Assembly: GCA_964612485.1 (NCBI GenBank)
Contig: CAZTFF010000016.1
Span: 40,432-104,431 of the forward strand
Length of the DNA: 64,000 nt
DNA from: JAFGNV01 sp964612485
GTDB taxonomy: Bacteria > Chloroflexota > Anaerolineae > 4572-78 > J111
Reading direction: 5' to 3'
Position numbers and translations under genes: made by a program. The notes under the pieces are model-generated. The model was not told where the DNA came from, searched no databases, and was given only the letters and a program-made list of their open reading frames with translations. Within the stretch, counting starts at the first letter, position 1; each line of letters starts with the position of its first letter. Of the stretch, positions 9,826 through 18,130 are shown in pieces.

Positions 9826-10487
9826 TAAAAATATTCCCCTTCAAATTCATACCCATCGTAGGGCTGTTTCCATCGTTTGGTCTGAACAACACGCAGTAAT
9901 TCATCGTGATGATAAAAAAGTTCTTCGTTAACGGCTTCCGCCGCATGATCCAGAATATCATCATCGTAGGGACGCTGACCAATTTTGTTCAGTTGTTTTT
10001 TTAAGGTATTGGTGGTAATATTCAGCCGTTTGGTGCGAGACGTTTTGGTTTTAAGAATATCCACAGAAATATCGGCCAGCCGGATGGCCAATTCCTGAAG
10101 TTGTTTGGACCCCATTGAAGCCACCGGCTGCGGTGATTCCTGAAATTCATAATAAATGCTGTTGGACAGATGGTATCGCAGCCAGGCTTCCCAGGTTCTA
10201 TCAGCTTCAGACTTGTAGAACCTGTTGGACGGTATGTCATCATAATAATCTTCATCTTCATCGTAGATGTCATCTACGGGGCCAAGGGGAAATCTGGGGC
10301 TGATGAGATTGTACCAAAACGTGCCGACCACGATTGAGGCAATGATCGCCAGTAGCGTAGCTTCAAACAAGGAAAAGGGTAAAAACAGGGTCAGCAGCCA
10401 GCCAATGCCAAGCGCAAACCCCAACACCAGTGCCATACTCAGCAAAAGCAGGGAGATAATGATAAGCAAGGAAATAATTCGCCACAT
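9825..10487 (-). CDS. Membrane-anchored protein of unknown function
   Basis: A 220-residue protein that I do not recognise. The first ~60 residues form two strongly hydrophobic segments (LLIIISLLLLSMALVLGF and LLAIIASIVVG). A very acidic stretch rich in Asp and Glu follows near 75-88, then a soluble tail of ~130 residues with charged helices. It probably sits in the inner membrane with the tail in the cytoplasm. Its stop overlaps the start of the SDR gene, which indicates coupled translation. Nothing in it suggests catalysis. Confidence 0.7.
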   Translation of the reverse strand: MWRIISLLIIISLLLLSMALVLGFALGIGWLLTLFLPFSLFEATLLAIIASIVVGTFWYNLISPRFPLGPVDDIYDEDEDYYDDIPSNRFYKSEADRTWEAWLRYHLSNSIYYEFQESPQPVASMGSKQLQELAIRLADISVDILKTKTSRTKRLNITTNTLKKQLNKIGQRPYDDDILDHAAEAVNEELFYHHDELLRVVQTKRWKQPYDGYEFEGEYF

Positions 10488-10582
10488 CGTATATTTAACC
10501 TTTGTTTGGGATTGGCTTTAGTATACCACAATCCTGCCGGGACGCCCAAAGAAAGCGCGAATTTTATGGCCCTGATACAAAA

Positions 10583-10603
10583 AACAGCCCTGCCGGGGCT
10601 GTT
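10583..10603 (-). terminator. Rho-independent-type hairpin
   Basis: An 8-bp perfect stem (AACAGCCC / GGGCTGTT) with a 5-base loop. Read on the minus strand it is followed by a run of T, as expected of an intrinsic terminator. It is the first such signal downstream of the amino-acid fermentation operon, about 300 bases past its last stop. Confidence 0.6.
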
Positions 10604-10654
10604 GAATTCTAATTAAAATCAGGCAAAATAAACAGAAAAAGAATTATGCAGGCA

Positions 10655-10821
10655 TGTCATTTCGACCGACTGGCAAAGGAACTTTGCACGAAATCCTTGA
10701 GACGGTACTTTTACCAACAAGATTGTTGGAAAAACTGAACACTGACGGAAAATTTATCCAACGACAATGTTGGTAATTGTTGCACCGCAGGGATTTCTCG
10801 GCTTGATGCCTCGAAATGACA
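10655..10821. repeat. Small palindromic element with 11-bp perfect inverted ends
   Basis: TGTCATTTCGA at 10655-10665 and TCGAAATGACA at 10811-10821 are perfect inverted repeats; three more bases outside each end match with one mismatch. Inside lie nested palindromes: CCAACAA-GA-TTGTTGG at 10714-10729, and TTACCAACA (10711-10719) pairing with TGTTGGTAA (10768-10776). There is no reading frame. It looks like a non-autonomous MITE- or REP-type element; similar TGTCATTTCGA-ended repeats are common between genes in several phyla. Confidence 0.7.
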
Positions 10822-10902
10822 CGCAGGTAAATAGTTACCAGAAGAAAACTTGAAATTCCTGTCCAATAAATTTACAGGCTGAATAGAGAACGTGGCCGCA
10901 GT

Positions 10903-11976
10903 TCAGTGAACGGCGTGAAGCGACTCCCGCTCCTGTTTGACCATTTCAATCCTGGCCTGGGCCAGCCGATGGGCGGCCAGATGCGTAGGGACGCACTCAT
11001 CGTGAGCCAGATCAATCACCCGCAAAATGGAATGGTAAATATTGGCGGTTTTTTGCCACGCTTCGGACATATCAAAGGTGCCCAACTCGGTTGACACGCT
11101 GATCAGCCCGCCGGCATTGATAACATAATCCGGAGCGTAGAGAATCTGGCGCTCGGCCAATTCATCGCCATGGCGATCTTCGGCCAGTTGGTTGTTGGCC
11201 GCCCCGGCAATGATCTGGCAGCGCAGGCGGGGGAGCGTATCATCATTGATAACGGCTCCCAGGGCGCAGGGCGAGAAAATATCGCACGCAACATCGTAAA
11301 TTTCATCCGGGCTAACCAGTTCCAGGCCCAATTCTACGGCAACGTGGGCGGCCCGCTGATGATCCAGTTCAGACGCAATTACGTGCGCGCCAACCTCGTT
11401 GAGCCGTTTGGCCAGCGAATAGCCCACTTTGCCCAGCCCCTGAATGGCTACCCGGCATCCGGCCAACACCTCGGAGCCAAAGTGCGCCCGGCAGCAAGCC
11501 TGCATGCCGCGGAATACGCCAAAGGCCGTCAGGGGTGAAGGATCGCCGCTGCCGTGTTCTCGCCGGGGTGTGCCCACCACGTGAGGCGTCTGCCGGTGGA
11601 TCACGGCCACATCATCCACGGTGATGCCCACATCCTCGCCGGTGACAAATTTCCCGTTGAGCGATTCGATGAAACTGCCAAAGGAGTGGAACAACGCTTC
11701 GCTTTTATCGGTAGCCGGATTGCCAATGATAACGGCTTTGCCACCGCCGAGATTCAGCCCGGCCACCGAAGATTTGTAGGTCATCCCCTCCGACAAGCGC
11801 AGCGCGTCCAAAATGGCCTCATCTTCCGACTCGTAAGGCCACATGCGCGTCCCGCCCAGGGCCGGGCCGAGCGTGGTATCGTGAATAGCAACAATGGCCC
11901 GCAAACCGACCAATTTATCGGACCAAAATACAACTTCTTCGTGATTGTGTTGATCCATGTAATCAAAAATTCTCAT
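10903..11976 (-). CDS. Leucine/valine-type amino acid dehydrogenase (Glu/Leu/Phe/Val family)
   Basis: A 357-residue NAD-dependent enzyme that oxidatively deaminates branched-chain or aromatic amino acids to 2-oxoacids and ammonium. The N-terminal half carries GGTRMW and LGGGKAVI, whose lysine binds substrate in the family. The C-terminal half has the Rossmann loop GLGKVGYSLA. The length is that of leucine and phenylalanine dehydrogenases, clearly shorter than glutamate dehydrogenase. AAGGAGG precedes the ATG. It is the last gene of a six-gene operon, 37 bases after the oxidoreductase gamma gene, so it supplies the 2-oxoacids that the complex consumes. Leu versus Val or Phe specificity is not decided. 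Confidence 0.88.
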   Translation of the reverse strand: MRIFDYMDQHNHEEVVFWSDKLVGLRAIVAIHDTTLGPALGGTRMWPYESEDEAILDALRLSEGMTYKSSVAGLNLGGGKAVIIGNPATDKSEALFHSFGSFIESLNGKFVTGEDVGITVDDVAVIHRQTPHVVGTPRREHGSGDPSPLTAFGVFRGMQACCRAHFGSEVLAGCRVAIQGLGKVGYSLAKRLNEVGAHVIASELDHQRAAHVAVELGLELVSPDEIYDVACDIFSPCALGAVINDDTLPRLRCQIIAGAANNQLAEDRHGDELAERQILYAPDYVINAGGLISVSTELGTFDMSEAWQKTANIYHSILRVIDLAHDECVPTHLAAHRLAQARIEMVKQERESLHAVH

Positions 11977-12013
11977 AATGACCTCCTTGTTATCTGCAGG
12001 ATTGATTATCTTT

Positions 12014-12562
12014 TTAGACCATCACCGGCTCGGCCAGCGCGGCGCCGCGTTGCAGGGCCTCCTCGTTCCAGGGCAGAAGCGAACGTTTTGAAGCAGGTAA
12101 ATGTTCGGCCAGGGCGTTGACAAGTGAGGTCAGCGGCAGAAGACCCGTGGCAGTGGCCATCGCGCCCATGGCCACCATGTTAGCCATTTTGACATCGCCA
12201 ATTTCCTGGGCAATATCATTGGCCGGTACGGGGAGATAACGGATGTCGAGCCGTTGGGTGGGTTGATCGATCAGGGATTGGTTGTAAACCAGCAGTCCAC
12301 CTTCTTTGACCAGCGGTTCAAACTTATCCATCGACGGAATGTTGAACAGCACGGCCACCTGCGGATTTTTGACCACAGGCGAGCCGATGTCTTCACCACT
12401 GATAATCACGGTTACATTGGCGGTGCCGCCCCGCATTTCGGGGCCGTAACTGGGCAGCCAGGAGACCTTGTAACCTTCGTCCATCCCGGCGTATGCCAGC
12501 ACCATCCCGGCAAACAGGATGCCTTGCCCGCCAAAACCGGCTAAAATTATGTCTGTTTGCAT
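12014..12562 (-). CDS. 2-oxoacid:ferredoxin oxidoreductase, gamma subunit
   Basis: 182 residues of the pyruvate/ketoisovalerate ferredoxin oxidoreductase gamma family: the opening ILAGFGGQGILFAG and the PSYGPEMRGGTANVTV segment are diagnostic. It is one of four separate subunits that oxidise a 2-oxoacid with CoA to acyl-CoA, CO2 and reduced ferredoxin. The frame is open 45 bases further, but ATG at 12560-12562 with AAGGAGG close upstream and the family's N-terminus is the better start. It lies between the beta subunit and the dehydrogenase gene. Confidence 0.9.
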   Translation of the reverse strand: MQTDIILAGFGGQGILFAGMVLAYAGMDEGYKVSWLPSYGPEMRGGTANVTVIISGEDIGSPVVKNPQVAVLFNIPSMDKFEPLVKEGGLLVYNQSLIDQPTQRLDIRYLPVPANDIAQEIGDVKMANMVAMGAMATATGLLPLTSLVNALAEHLPASKRSLLPWNEEALQRGAALAEPVMV

Positions 12563-12645
12563 AGGGCCTCCTTGTTGAAAATACGTGCCAGGTGCATCAG
12601 GTTTCACCTGTTCACAACAATTTTTTTATTTTGATCGTCGTTGTT

Positions 12646-13422
12646 TTAATTTAGATGTTTCACCAAATCCGATACTTTGTACTCTCCCAACGGAAAGTAA
12701 GGTTCCATATTTTCTTTAACCCACTTCAGCGCTTCTTTGGGCGGCAATTTCCAGTTGGTGGGGCAGGATGACAGAAATTCCACCAACGAGAATCCGCCGC
12801 CGGCCAGTTGCGTTTGAAAGGCGGTACAGATCGCCTTTTTCGCCTTTTTGATAGTGCCGATGTCGTACACCGAACAGCGCGCCAGGTAGGCCACGCCGGG
12901 TAGTCCAGCCAAAAGTTCGGCCACCTGGAGCGGCATGCCCGTCATCTCCACGTCGCGCCCGCCGGGCGAAGAAGTGGTAATCTGGCCGGGCAGGGTGGTG
13001 GGGGCCATTTGCCCGCCCGTCATCCCGTAGATAGCGTTGTTGATGAAAAAGACGGTGATATTTTCACCCCGCGTGGCGGCCCACACCGCCTCGGCAATGC
13101 CAATGGCGGCCAGATCGCCATCGCCCTGGTAAGTAAAAACAACTCTATCGGGCTGCACCCGTTTGAGGCCAATAGCCATAGCCGGGGCGCGGCCATGGGC
13201 GGCTTCGGCGCTGTCAACCCGGAAATAGTTGTAGAGGAAGACGGCGCAGCCTACCGGCGCTACGGCAATTGTTTTTTCACGGATGTCCAATTCATCGATC
13301 ACTTCGGCAATCAATTTGTGGATCAGCCCATGGGTGCAGCCGGGGCAATAATGGGTGGTAATATCTTCCAGCGTTACCGGAGGATGATAAACGGTTTTTT
13401 CAATCCAGTGTTGTTCATTCAT
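12646..13422 (-). CDS. 2-oxoacid:ferredoxin oxidoreductase, beta (TPP) subunit
   Basis: 258 residues. It carries YCPGCTHG at the N-terminus, the thiamine-diphosphate motif beginning GDGD (in TYQGDGDLAAIG) and ending NNAIYGMTGG, and the QMAPTTLPGQ stretch seen in 2-oxoisovalerate-type enzymes. It should carry the thiamine cofactor and the catalytic centre where the 2-oxoacid is decarboxylated. AGGAGA stands before the ATG. The partner alpha subunit is immediately upstream. The QMAPTTL and TTSSPGGR sequences and the adjacent leucine-type dehydrogenase favour branched-chain substrates over pyruvate; this is inference. Confidence 0.9.
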   Translation of the reverse strand: MNEQHWIEKTVYHPPVTLEDITTHYCPGCTHGLIHKLIAEVIDELDIREKTIAVAPVGCAVFLYNYFRVDSAEAAHGRAPAMAIGLKRVQPDRVVFTYQGDGDLAAIGIAEAVWAATRGENITVFFINNAIYGMTGGQMAPTTLPGQITTSSPGGRDVEMTGMPLQVAELLAGLPGVAYLARCSVYDIGTIKKAKKAICTAFQTQLAGGGFSLVEFLSSCPTNWKLPPKEALKWVKENMEPYFPLGEYKVSDLVKHLN

Positions 13423-13467
13423 TGATCTATCTCCTGTTCGATGCCAAACGACTATAATGGAACGGTT

Positions 13468-14571
13468 CTACCCGGCATACGAAACGCCCATGAGCGCGTC
13501 CCAATTCTCTACCGGGGCAAATTGGTGCGCCAGCCGTTCGAGCCGCCCGGCGATTTCATCCGGCATGGGGATGACGCCGCCGGTATGGCCCAAAAAATCA
13601 ACCGGCACCATACCGCCCACGCCCAGACGCACATCGTCTACCATTTGGCCGGCGTTCATTTCGATCACCAACACCACTTCAACCCGTTTGGCCAGCCCTT
13701 CCAGCGGCACAAAGGGGAAGGGGAACAAAGTGATGGGCCGCAGCAGCCCCACGCGGGCGCCCGCCTGCCGGGCGTCGCGGATGGCGGTTTTGGCAATGCG
13801 GGCCGCCGTGCCAAAGGCAACCACCAGAATATCGGCGTCTTCGGTTAAAAATTCCTCGTAACGAACCTCCTGCGCCCGAATCTCGTTGAGCTTGTTTTGC
13901 AAGCCGGTATTGATCGCTTCCAGGGCCTCGCCGCCGAGATAGACAGAGGTGATGATATTCTTGGGACGGCCTTTTGCGCCGGTCAACGCCCACGCGGGCC
14001 GCTGTTTTTGGGGTGGCCGCATGGGGGGCAATTCAGCCGGCTCCATCATCTGGCCGATGATGCCGTCGCCGGCAACAATGGCGATAGTGCGGTACTGCTC
14101 GGCCAGGTCAAAGGCCAGCGTGGTTAGATCCACCGCTTCCTGCACCGATTCAGGAGCCAGCACAATGCTGTGAAAATCGCCATGCCCGGCGGATTTGGTG
14201 AGCAGATTGTAATCCGATTGGCAGGGTTGAATGTTGCCCAGCCCCGGCCCGCCCCGCATAATGTTGACCAACACCATCGGTACCTCGGAGCAAGCGATGT
14301 AGCTCAACCCTTCTTGCATCAGGCTGACCCCTGGCCCAGAGGTAGAGGTCATCACCCGCACGCCGGCGCACGCCGCGCCATACACCATGTTAATGGCGGC
14401 GACTTCGCTTTCGGCTTGCAAAAAGGTACGGTTCAGTTCCGGCAGCCGTTTAGACATATGCTCCAATAATTCGGTTTGAGGGGTAATGGGGTAGCCAAAA
14501 TAGGCCTCGCAGCCGGCCCGGATGGCGGCTTCGGCAATGGCTACGTTGCCTTTTAAAAGTTGTTGGGTCAT
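13468..14571 (-). CDS. 2-oxoacid:ferredoxin oxidoreductase, alpha subunit
   Basis: 367 residues. The YPITPQTELLEHM motif near residue 30 and the TSTSGPGVSLMQEGLSYI and MRGGPGLGNIQPCQSDY stretches identify the alpha subunit of the KorA/VorB type, which forms the active site with the beta subunit. A GTG two codons upstream overlaps the ribosome site, so the ATG at 14569-14571, five bases after AGGAGG, is chosen. It sits between the ferredoxin gene and the beta subunit in the operon. Confidence 0.92.
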   Translation of the reverse strand: MTQQLLKGNVAIAEAAIRAGCEAYFGYPITPQTELLEHMSKRLPELNRTFLQAESEVAAINMVYGAACAGVRVMTSTSGPGVSLMQEGLSYIACSEVPMVLVNIMRGGPGLGNIQPCQSDYNLLTKSAGHGDFHSIVLAPESVQEAVDLTTLAFDLAEQYRTIAIVAGDGIIGQMMEPAELPPMRPPQKQRPAWALTGAKGRPKNIITSVYLGGEALEAINTGLQNKLNEIRAQEVRYEEFLTEDADILVVAFGTAARIAKTAIRDARQAGARVGLLRPITLFPFPFVPLEGLAKRVEVVLVIEMNAGQMVDDVRLGVGGMVPVDFLGHTGGVIPMPDEIAGRLERLAHQFAPVENWDALMGVSYAG

Positions 14572-14602
14572 TTTCACCTCCTGGTGATAAACTCAATCGA
14601 TT

Positions 14603-14845
14603 TTATATCGCCACTGCCGGCGTAACTTTGACCTCTCGATACACGGTAATCACCGCATCGGGACAGATCATGGCGCACAGGGTGCAGCCGGTACACTGGC
14701 CTTCTGGATCGACAAAGATGGCCGGATGGTAACTTTTGGCGTTATAATGTTTGCCCATCGATATAAGCGCTTTGGGGCAAACCATAGCGCAGAATTCGCA
14801 ACCTTTACAGCGAACTTCGTTGATTTCAATACGTCCTTTGGCCAT
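14603..14845 (-). CDS. 2-oxoacid:ferredoxin oxidoreductase delta subunit (2[4Fe-4S] ferredoxin)
   Basis: 80 residues with two C-x2-C-x2-C-x3-CP clusters (CKGCEFCAMVCP and CTGCTLCAMICP), enough for two [4Fe-4S] centres. In the four-subunit enzymes this small protein passes electrons from the thiamine site to free ferredoxin. It sits 12 bases after the acyl-CoA synthetase gene and 31 bases before alpha, in the order typical of such operons. AGGAG precedes the ATG. Confidence 0.92.
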   Translation of the reverse strand: MAKGRIEINEVRCKGCEFCAMVCPKALISMGKHYNAKSYHPAIFVDPEGQCTGCTLCAMICPDAVITVYREVKVTPAVAI

Positions 14846-14857
14846 ACAGCACTCCTT

Positions 14858-16960
14858 TTAATTTTTTGATAAAATGGCCCGGCCATCCAGGGCCACCACA
14901 CCCTGGCCTTTGGGCAGAACCAGTAAGGGGTTCACTTCGATTTCTTGCAGTTGCGGAAAATCCAGGGCTAGTTGGCTCAGGTGCAAAATGCAATCGGCCA
15001 CGGCATCGATGTCGGCGGGTGGCTGGCCTCGCAGCCCGGCCAGCAGTTGGCCGGCTTTGGTTTCCCGCACCATGGCCACAGCCTCTTCCCGGCTGAGAGG
15101 GGCTACTCGAAAACTGACATCTTTCAGCAGTTCCACATAGATTCCGCCCAGGCCAAACATCAGCAGCGGCCCAAATTGCGGATCGCGCCGCATGCCCACG
15201 ATCACTTCGGTGCCGGCGGGCGCCATAGCCTCAACCAGCACGCCCTCTATCCTGGCGGTGGGATGGGTGGTTTTAATTTTTTGCAACAGGTTGTGATACG
15301 CGGTGGTAATGGCGGCAGGGGTGTTGAGGTTGAGTTCAACGCCGCCGGCATCGGATTTATGTAAAATATCGGGCGAAATGATCTTTAGGGCCACCGGATA
15401 GCCTACTTCAGCCGCAATCTCTACCGCCTCGGCGGGGCTGCGGGCAATATTCCCGACGATGACCGGAATGCGATAGGCAGCCAGCAAGGGCCGGGTCTCG
15501 ACTTCGCCCAGGCTGTTGTCGCCGTTGGAGCGGGTCAGAATCTTTTCCACCTGCCGGGGATTAACATCGTGAAGTTCGGCTTGCATATCAAGTGGATGTT
15601 GGCGCCACTTCGCGTATTGCCACATCGCTCGAAGCACGGCGCTGGCCGTTTCGGGAAAGGTGTACATTGGAATCTGGTGCCGGTGCAGAATTTGGCGGGC
15701 ATCAGCCACACTTTGATCGCCTACAAAACAAGCCACCACCGGTTTGGCGCTTTGCTCCGCCGCCTCGCACACTTTTACGGCCACATCCGCCGCTTTCATC
15801 AACAGATGGGGTACGGCAATGACCATCATCGCGTCTATCTGCAGGTCGTCCAACACTTCGGGGATGACAAAGGCGTATTCGTCCGGCCCCGCCCCGCCCA
15901 GCATATCGGTGGGATTATCCACCCGGATCACTGGATCAAGCCGCTTCCGCAAGACGGCAGCGATCGAGGGCGACAACGGCGGCAGAGCCAGCCCCTGGCT
16001 GTCGAGATTATCGGCGGCCAGCGCCATCGGGCCGCCCGAATTACTCAGCACAAAAATCCGGTTTCCGGCGGGCAACGGCTGGCAGGCCAGCGCCAGCGAT
16101 ACATCAAACAAGGCATGGATGGTGTCTACTTCGATAATACCGCATTGTTGAAACGCGGCCTCGTAGGCGGCCTCGGTTCCGGCAATCGAGCCGGTGTGGG
16201 ATGAAACCGCGCGGGTACCGGCCTCGGTGCGGCCACCTTTGAGCAGAACAATGGGCTTTTTGGGGGTTACGCGGCGGGCCACCTCCATAAAGCGGGGACC
16301 GTTGGCGATGCCTTCCACGTACAATACAATTACCCGTGTATTGACGTCGTCGGCCAACAGCTCGATCATATCGGTTTCGTCAATGTCGGCCTCGTTGCCC
16401 AGGCTGACAAAGCGGGAAAAACCAATCTGCTGGCCCCGAATGTAATCAATGATTCCCGCGCACACCCCGCCCGATTGTGATAGAAAAGCGATATGCCCCG
16501 GCTCCGGCATGCCCTCGATAAAGGTGGTGTTGAGGCCGGTGTGACTGTCCATGGTGCCCACGCAATTTGGCCCCAGCAATCGCATCTGGTATTGCTGAGC
16601 AATGGCGACACACTCCGCCTCAAGCACGGCCCCGGCGGTTCCCATTTCTTTGAATCCACCGGAAATAATGATGATGCCTTTCAACCCGCGTCGGCCGCAG
16701 GAATCTATAATTTGGGGAATGAGTTGGGCCGGCAGCAGGATCACGGCCAGATCAACCGGATCGGGCACGTCTGAAATATCGGGATAGCAAATGAGATCGT
16801 CAATGGATTTATAGCGGGGATTGACCGGATATACCCGGCCCTGGTAGCCGTACTGCCGGAGATTGCGCAGCACGCCATAGCTAAGTTTGTCCGGCTGCGC
16901 GGATGCGCCAATGAGGGCGACGCCCTGCGGGGCAAAAAAGGAGGTTAAATTTTGGATCAT
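14858..16960 (-). CDS. Acyl-CoA synthetase (ADP-forming), alpha-beta fusion
   Basis: 700 residues. The N-terminal CoA-binding Rossmann domain starts FAPQGVALIGASAQPDKL. A succinyl-CoA-ligase-like part follows with SQSGG and the SSHTGSIAG histidine segment. The C-terminal ATP-grasp domain starts at about residue 480 (EVGYPVALKIISPDILHKSD). It converts acyl-CoA, ADP and phosphate to the acid, CoA and ATP, so energy is conserved after oxidation of 2-oxoacids. The frame is open 48 bases further upstream, but ATG at 16958-16960 follows GGAGG and fits the family start. It is the first gene of the operon, a fit with amino-acid fermentation. Confidence 0.92.
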   Translation of the reverse strand: MIQNLTSFFAPQGVALIGASAQPDKLSYGVLRNLRQYGYQGRVYPVNPRYKSIDDLICYPDISDVPDPVDLAVILLPAQLIPQIIDSCGRRGLKGIIIISGGFKEMGTAGAVLEAECVAIAQQYQMRLLGPNCVGTMDSHTGLNTTFIEGMPEPGHIAFLSQSGGVCAGIIDYIRGQQIGFSRFVSLGNEADIDETDMIELLADDVNTRVIVLYVEGIANGPRFMEVARRVTPKKPIVLLKGGRTEAGTRAVSSHTGSIAGTEAAYEAAFQQCGIIEVDTIHALFDVSLALACQPLPAGNRIFVLSNSGGPMALAADNLDSQGLALPPLSPSIAAVLRKRLDPVIRVDNPTDMLGGAGPDEYAFVIPEVLDDLQIDAMMVIAVPHLLMKAADVAVKVCEAAEQSAKPVVACFVGDQSVADARQILHRHQIPMYTFPETASAVLRAMWQYAKWRQHPLDMQAELHDVNPRQVEKILTRSNGDNSLGEVETRPLLAAYRIPVIVGNIARSPAEAVEIAAEVGYPVALKIISPDILHKSDAGGVELNLNTPAAITTAYHNLLQKIKTTHPTARIEGVLVEAMAPAGTEVIVGMRRDPQFGPLLMFGLGGIYVELLKDVSFRVAPLSREEAVAMVRETKAGQLLAGLRGQPPADIDAVADCILHLSQLALDFPQLQEIEVNPLLVLPKGQGVVALDGRAILSKN

Positions 16961-17043
16961 ACAGACCTCCCCGACTCGACAATGAGTATTGGGTTCACCG
17001 CCGTTCAACCTTGAACAGCGTTATTTTTTTTGTTGCTATTCTC

Positions 17044-17073
17044 ATTTTAACACGCGCGGGGAAGCGTTGTCTT
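17044..17073 (-). promoter_or_regulatory. Candidate sigma70 promoter of the fermentation operon
   Basis: On the minus strand AAGACA (17068-17073) and TAAAAT (17044-17049) are 18 bases apart, about 85 bases before the acyl-CoA synthetase start and just after the AraC gene. It fits a standard promoter only loosely at -35. Confidence 0.35.
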
Positions 17074-17100
17074 GTAAAAATTTGACCTGTTGGGGAAAAA

Positions 17101-17937
17101 TCAGTTGAGGGACAAAATATATTGGCCGGGGGTAATGCCAAAAACGCGTTTAAAGCGTTTGGTCATATGGCTTTGATCGGTGAAGCCGGTTTGCAGGGCG
17201 GCATCGGCAATGGGCACGCCCTGAGCTAAAAGTTGCTTGGCCTGTTTAATGCGGGTCAGCGTTAAATAGGCGTGGGGCGGCATACCCACCGCCTTGCTGA
17301 ATAAGCGGATCAAATAACACGGCGCCAGCCCCACCAAGGCGGCCAACTCATCCAGCGAAACAGGCTCGGCGTATTTGGCGCGGATATAATCTTGAATTTT
17401 GATCACGCAGTTACGGTCAATTTTGATGACGCCGCCGGTTGGGGGGTCGTCGGCGTGGCGGGCGATGAGTTGGGCCATGGCCCAATGGAACACCGACTCT
17501 CGCCTGACCACCGAACTGGTTTCATCTTCAAGCGTGAGGTGCGCTTCAAGCAAAAGGTCGGCCAAATCTTCATCATCAATAACGGGGCTGGAAAAAAAGG
17601 GGACATCGTGGCGGTGGTCGGTGTAATCCGAGGCGATGCGCCGCAGTTGATCCGCGTTGGGGTAGAACATGCGGTAGGTCCACCCTTCGTCGGCGGCAGC
17701 CTGGCCGGTGTGCAGTTCGCCGGGGTTGATAACTACGATAGTGCCGGCGGGAATATCATAATGGGCGTGGCGATAACTGGTAGCGGTGGCCCCGCGTTGA
17801 ACCACCCCAATGGCAAATCCTTCATGGGCGTGGGGGGAAAAGGTGTGCGTGGTGTACGTGGCGCGTAAAAGTTCTAAATCATCCAACTGACAGTCTCGCC
17901 AAAATTTTACCGTTTCATCCTGCTCATGTTTTGGCAT
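17101..17937 (-). CDS. AraC-family transcriptional regulator
   Basis: 278 residues. An N-terminal cupin-like sensor domain (FSPHAHEGFAIGVVQRG, then IVVINPGELHTG) is followed by a C-terminal pair of helix-turn-helices (~180-275) with the AraC signature near the end (DQSHMTKRFKRVFGITPGQY). The frame can be extended to 18045, but that part has no family similarity. The ATG at 17935-17937 is preferred, though its ribosome site is weak. It is just upstream of and codirectional with the fermentation operon, and divergent from the methyltransferase gene. It may control either, in response to a small ligand. Confidence 0.85.
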   Translation of the reverse strand: MPKHEQDETVKFWRDCQLDDLELLRATYTTHTFSPHAHEGFAIGVVQRGATATSYRHAHYDIPAGTIVVINPGELHTGQAAADEGWTYRMFYPNADQLRRIASDYTDHRHDVPFFSSPVIDDEDLADLLLEAHLTLEDETSSVVRRESVFHWAMAQLIARHADDPPTGGVIKIDRNCVIKIQDYIRAKYAEPVSLDELAALVGLAPCYLIRLFSKAVGMPPHAYLTLTRIKQAKQLLAQGVPIADAALQTGFTDQSHMTKRFKRVFGITPGQYILSLN

Positions 17938-18051
17938 CTTAGCCAATCCTGACCGCTCAGGCGGGTCAAATAATGGATGCACACACAAAAACAACCTATC
18001 TAAATTGTACCCGATTTCGAGGTGATTTTCAATAATTTTTAACAAAAACCC

Positions 18052-18097
18052 CTAGATTTTGTGGTTGACGATTTTGTCTTAACATTGTAAAATCTAG
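18052..18097. promoter_or_regulatory. Inverted repeat around a promoter (candidate operator)
   Basis: CTAGATTTT at 18052-18060 and AAAATCTAG at 18089-18097 are perfect 9-bp inverted repeats. The left arm touches the -35 box and the right arm overlaps the -10 box of the promoter at 18065-18093. It lies between the divergent AraC and methyltransferase genes. Confidence 0.5.
18065..18093 (+). promoter_or_regulatory. Sigma70-type promoter
   Basis: TTGACG (18065-18070) and TAAAAT (18088-18093) with exactly 17 bases between, ending about 37 bases before the methyltransferase start codon. This is one of the best promoter matches in the window. Confidence 0.6.
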
Positions 18098-18130
18098 GCG
18101 AATCTTAAGATGCCGTGAAACGGAACCGCT

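Larger units (their letters stand above)
10488..10902. other. 415-bp gene-free stretch with terminator and palindromic repeat
   Basis: No convincing gene lies here. It holds a hairpin terminator (10583-10603) and a palindromic element with inverted ends (10655-10821), listed separately. The rest, next to the 5' end of the membrane-protein gene and the 3' end of the dehydrogenase gene, is AT-rich and without visible features. Confidence 0.7.
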
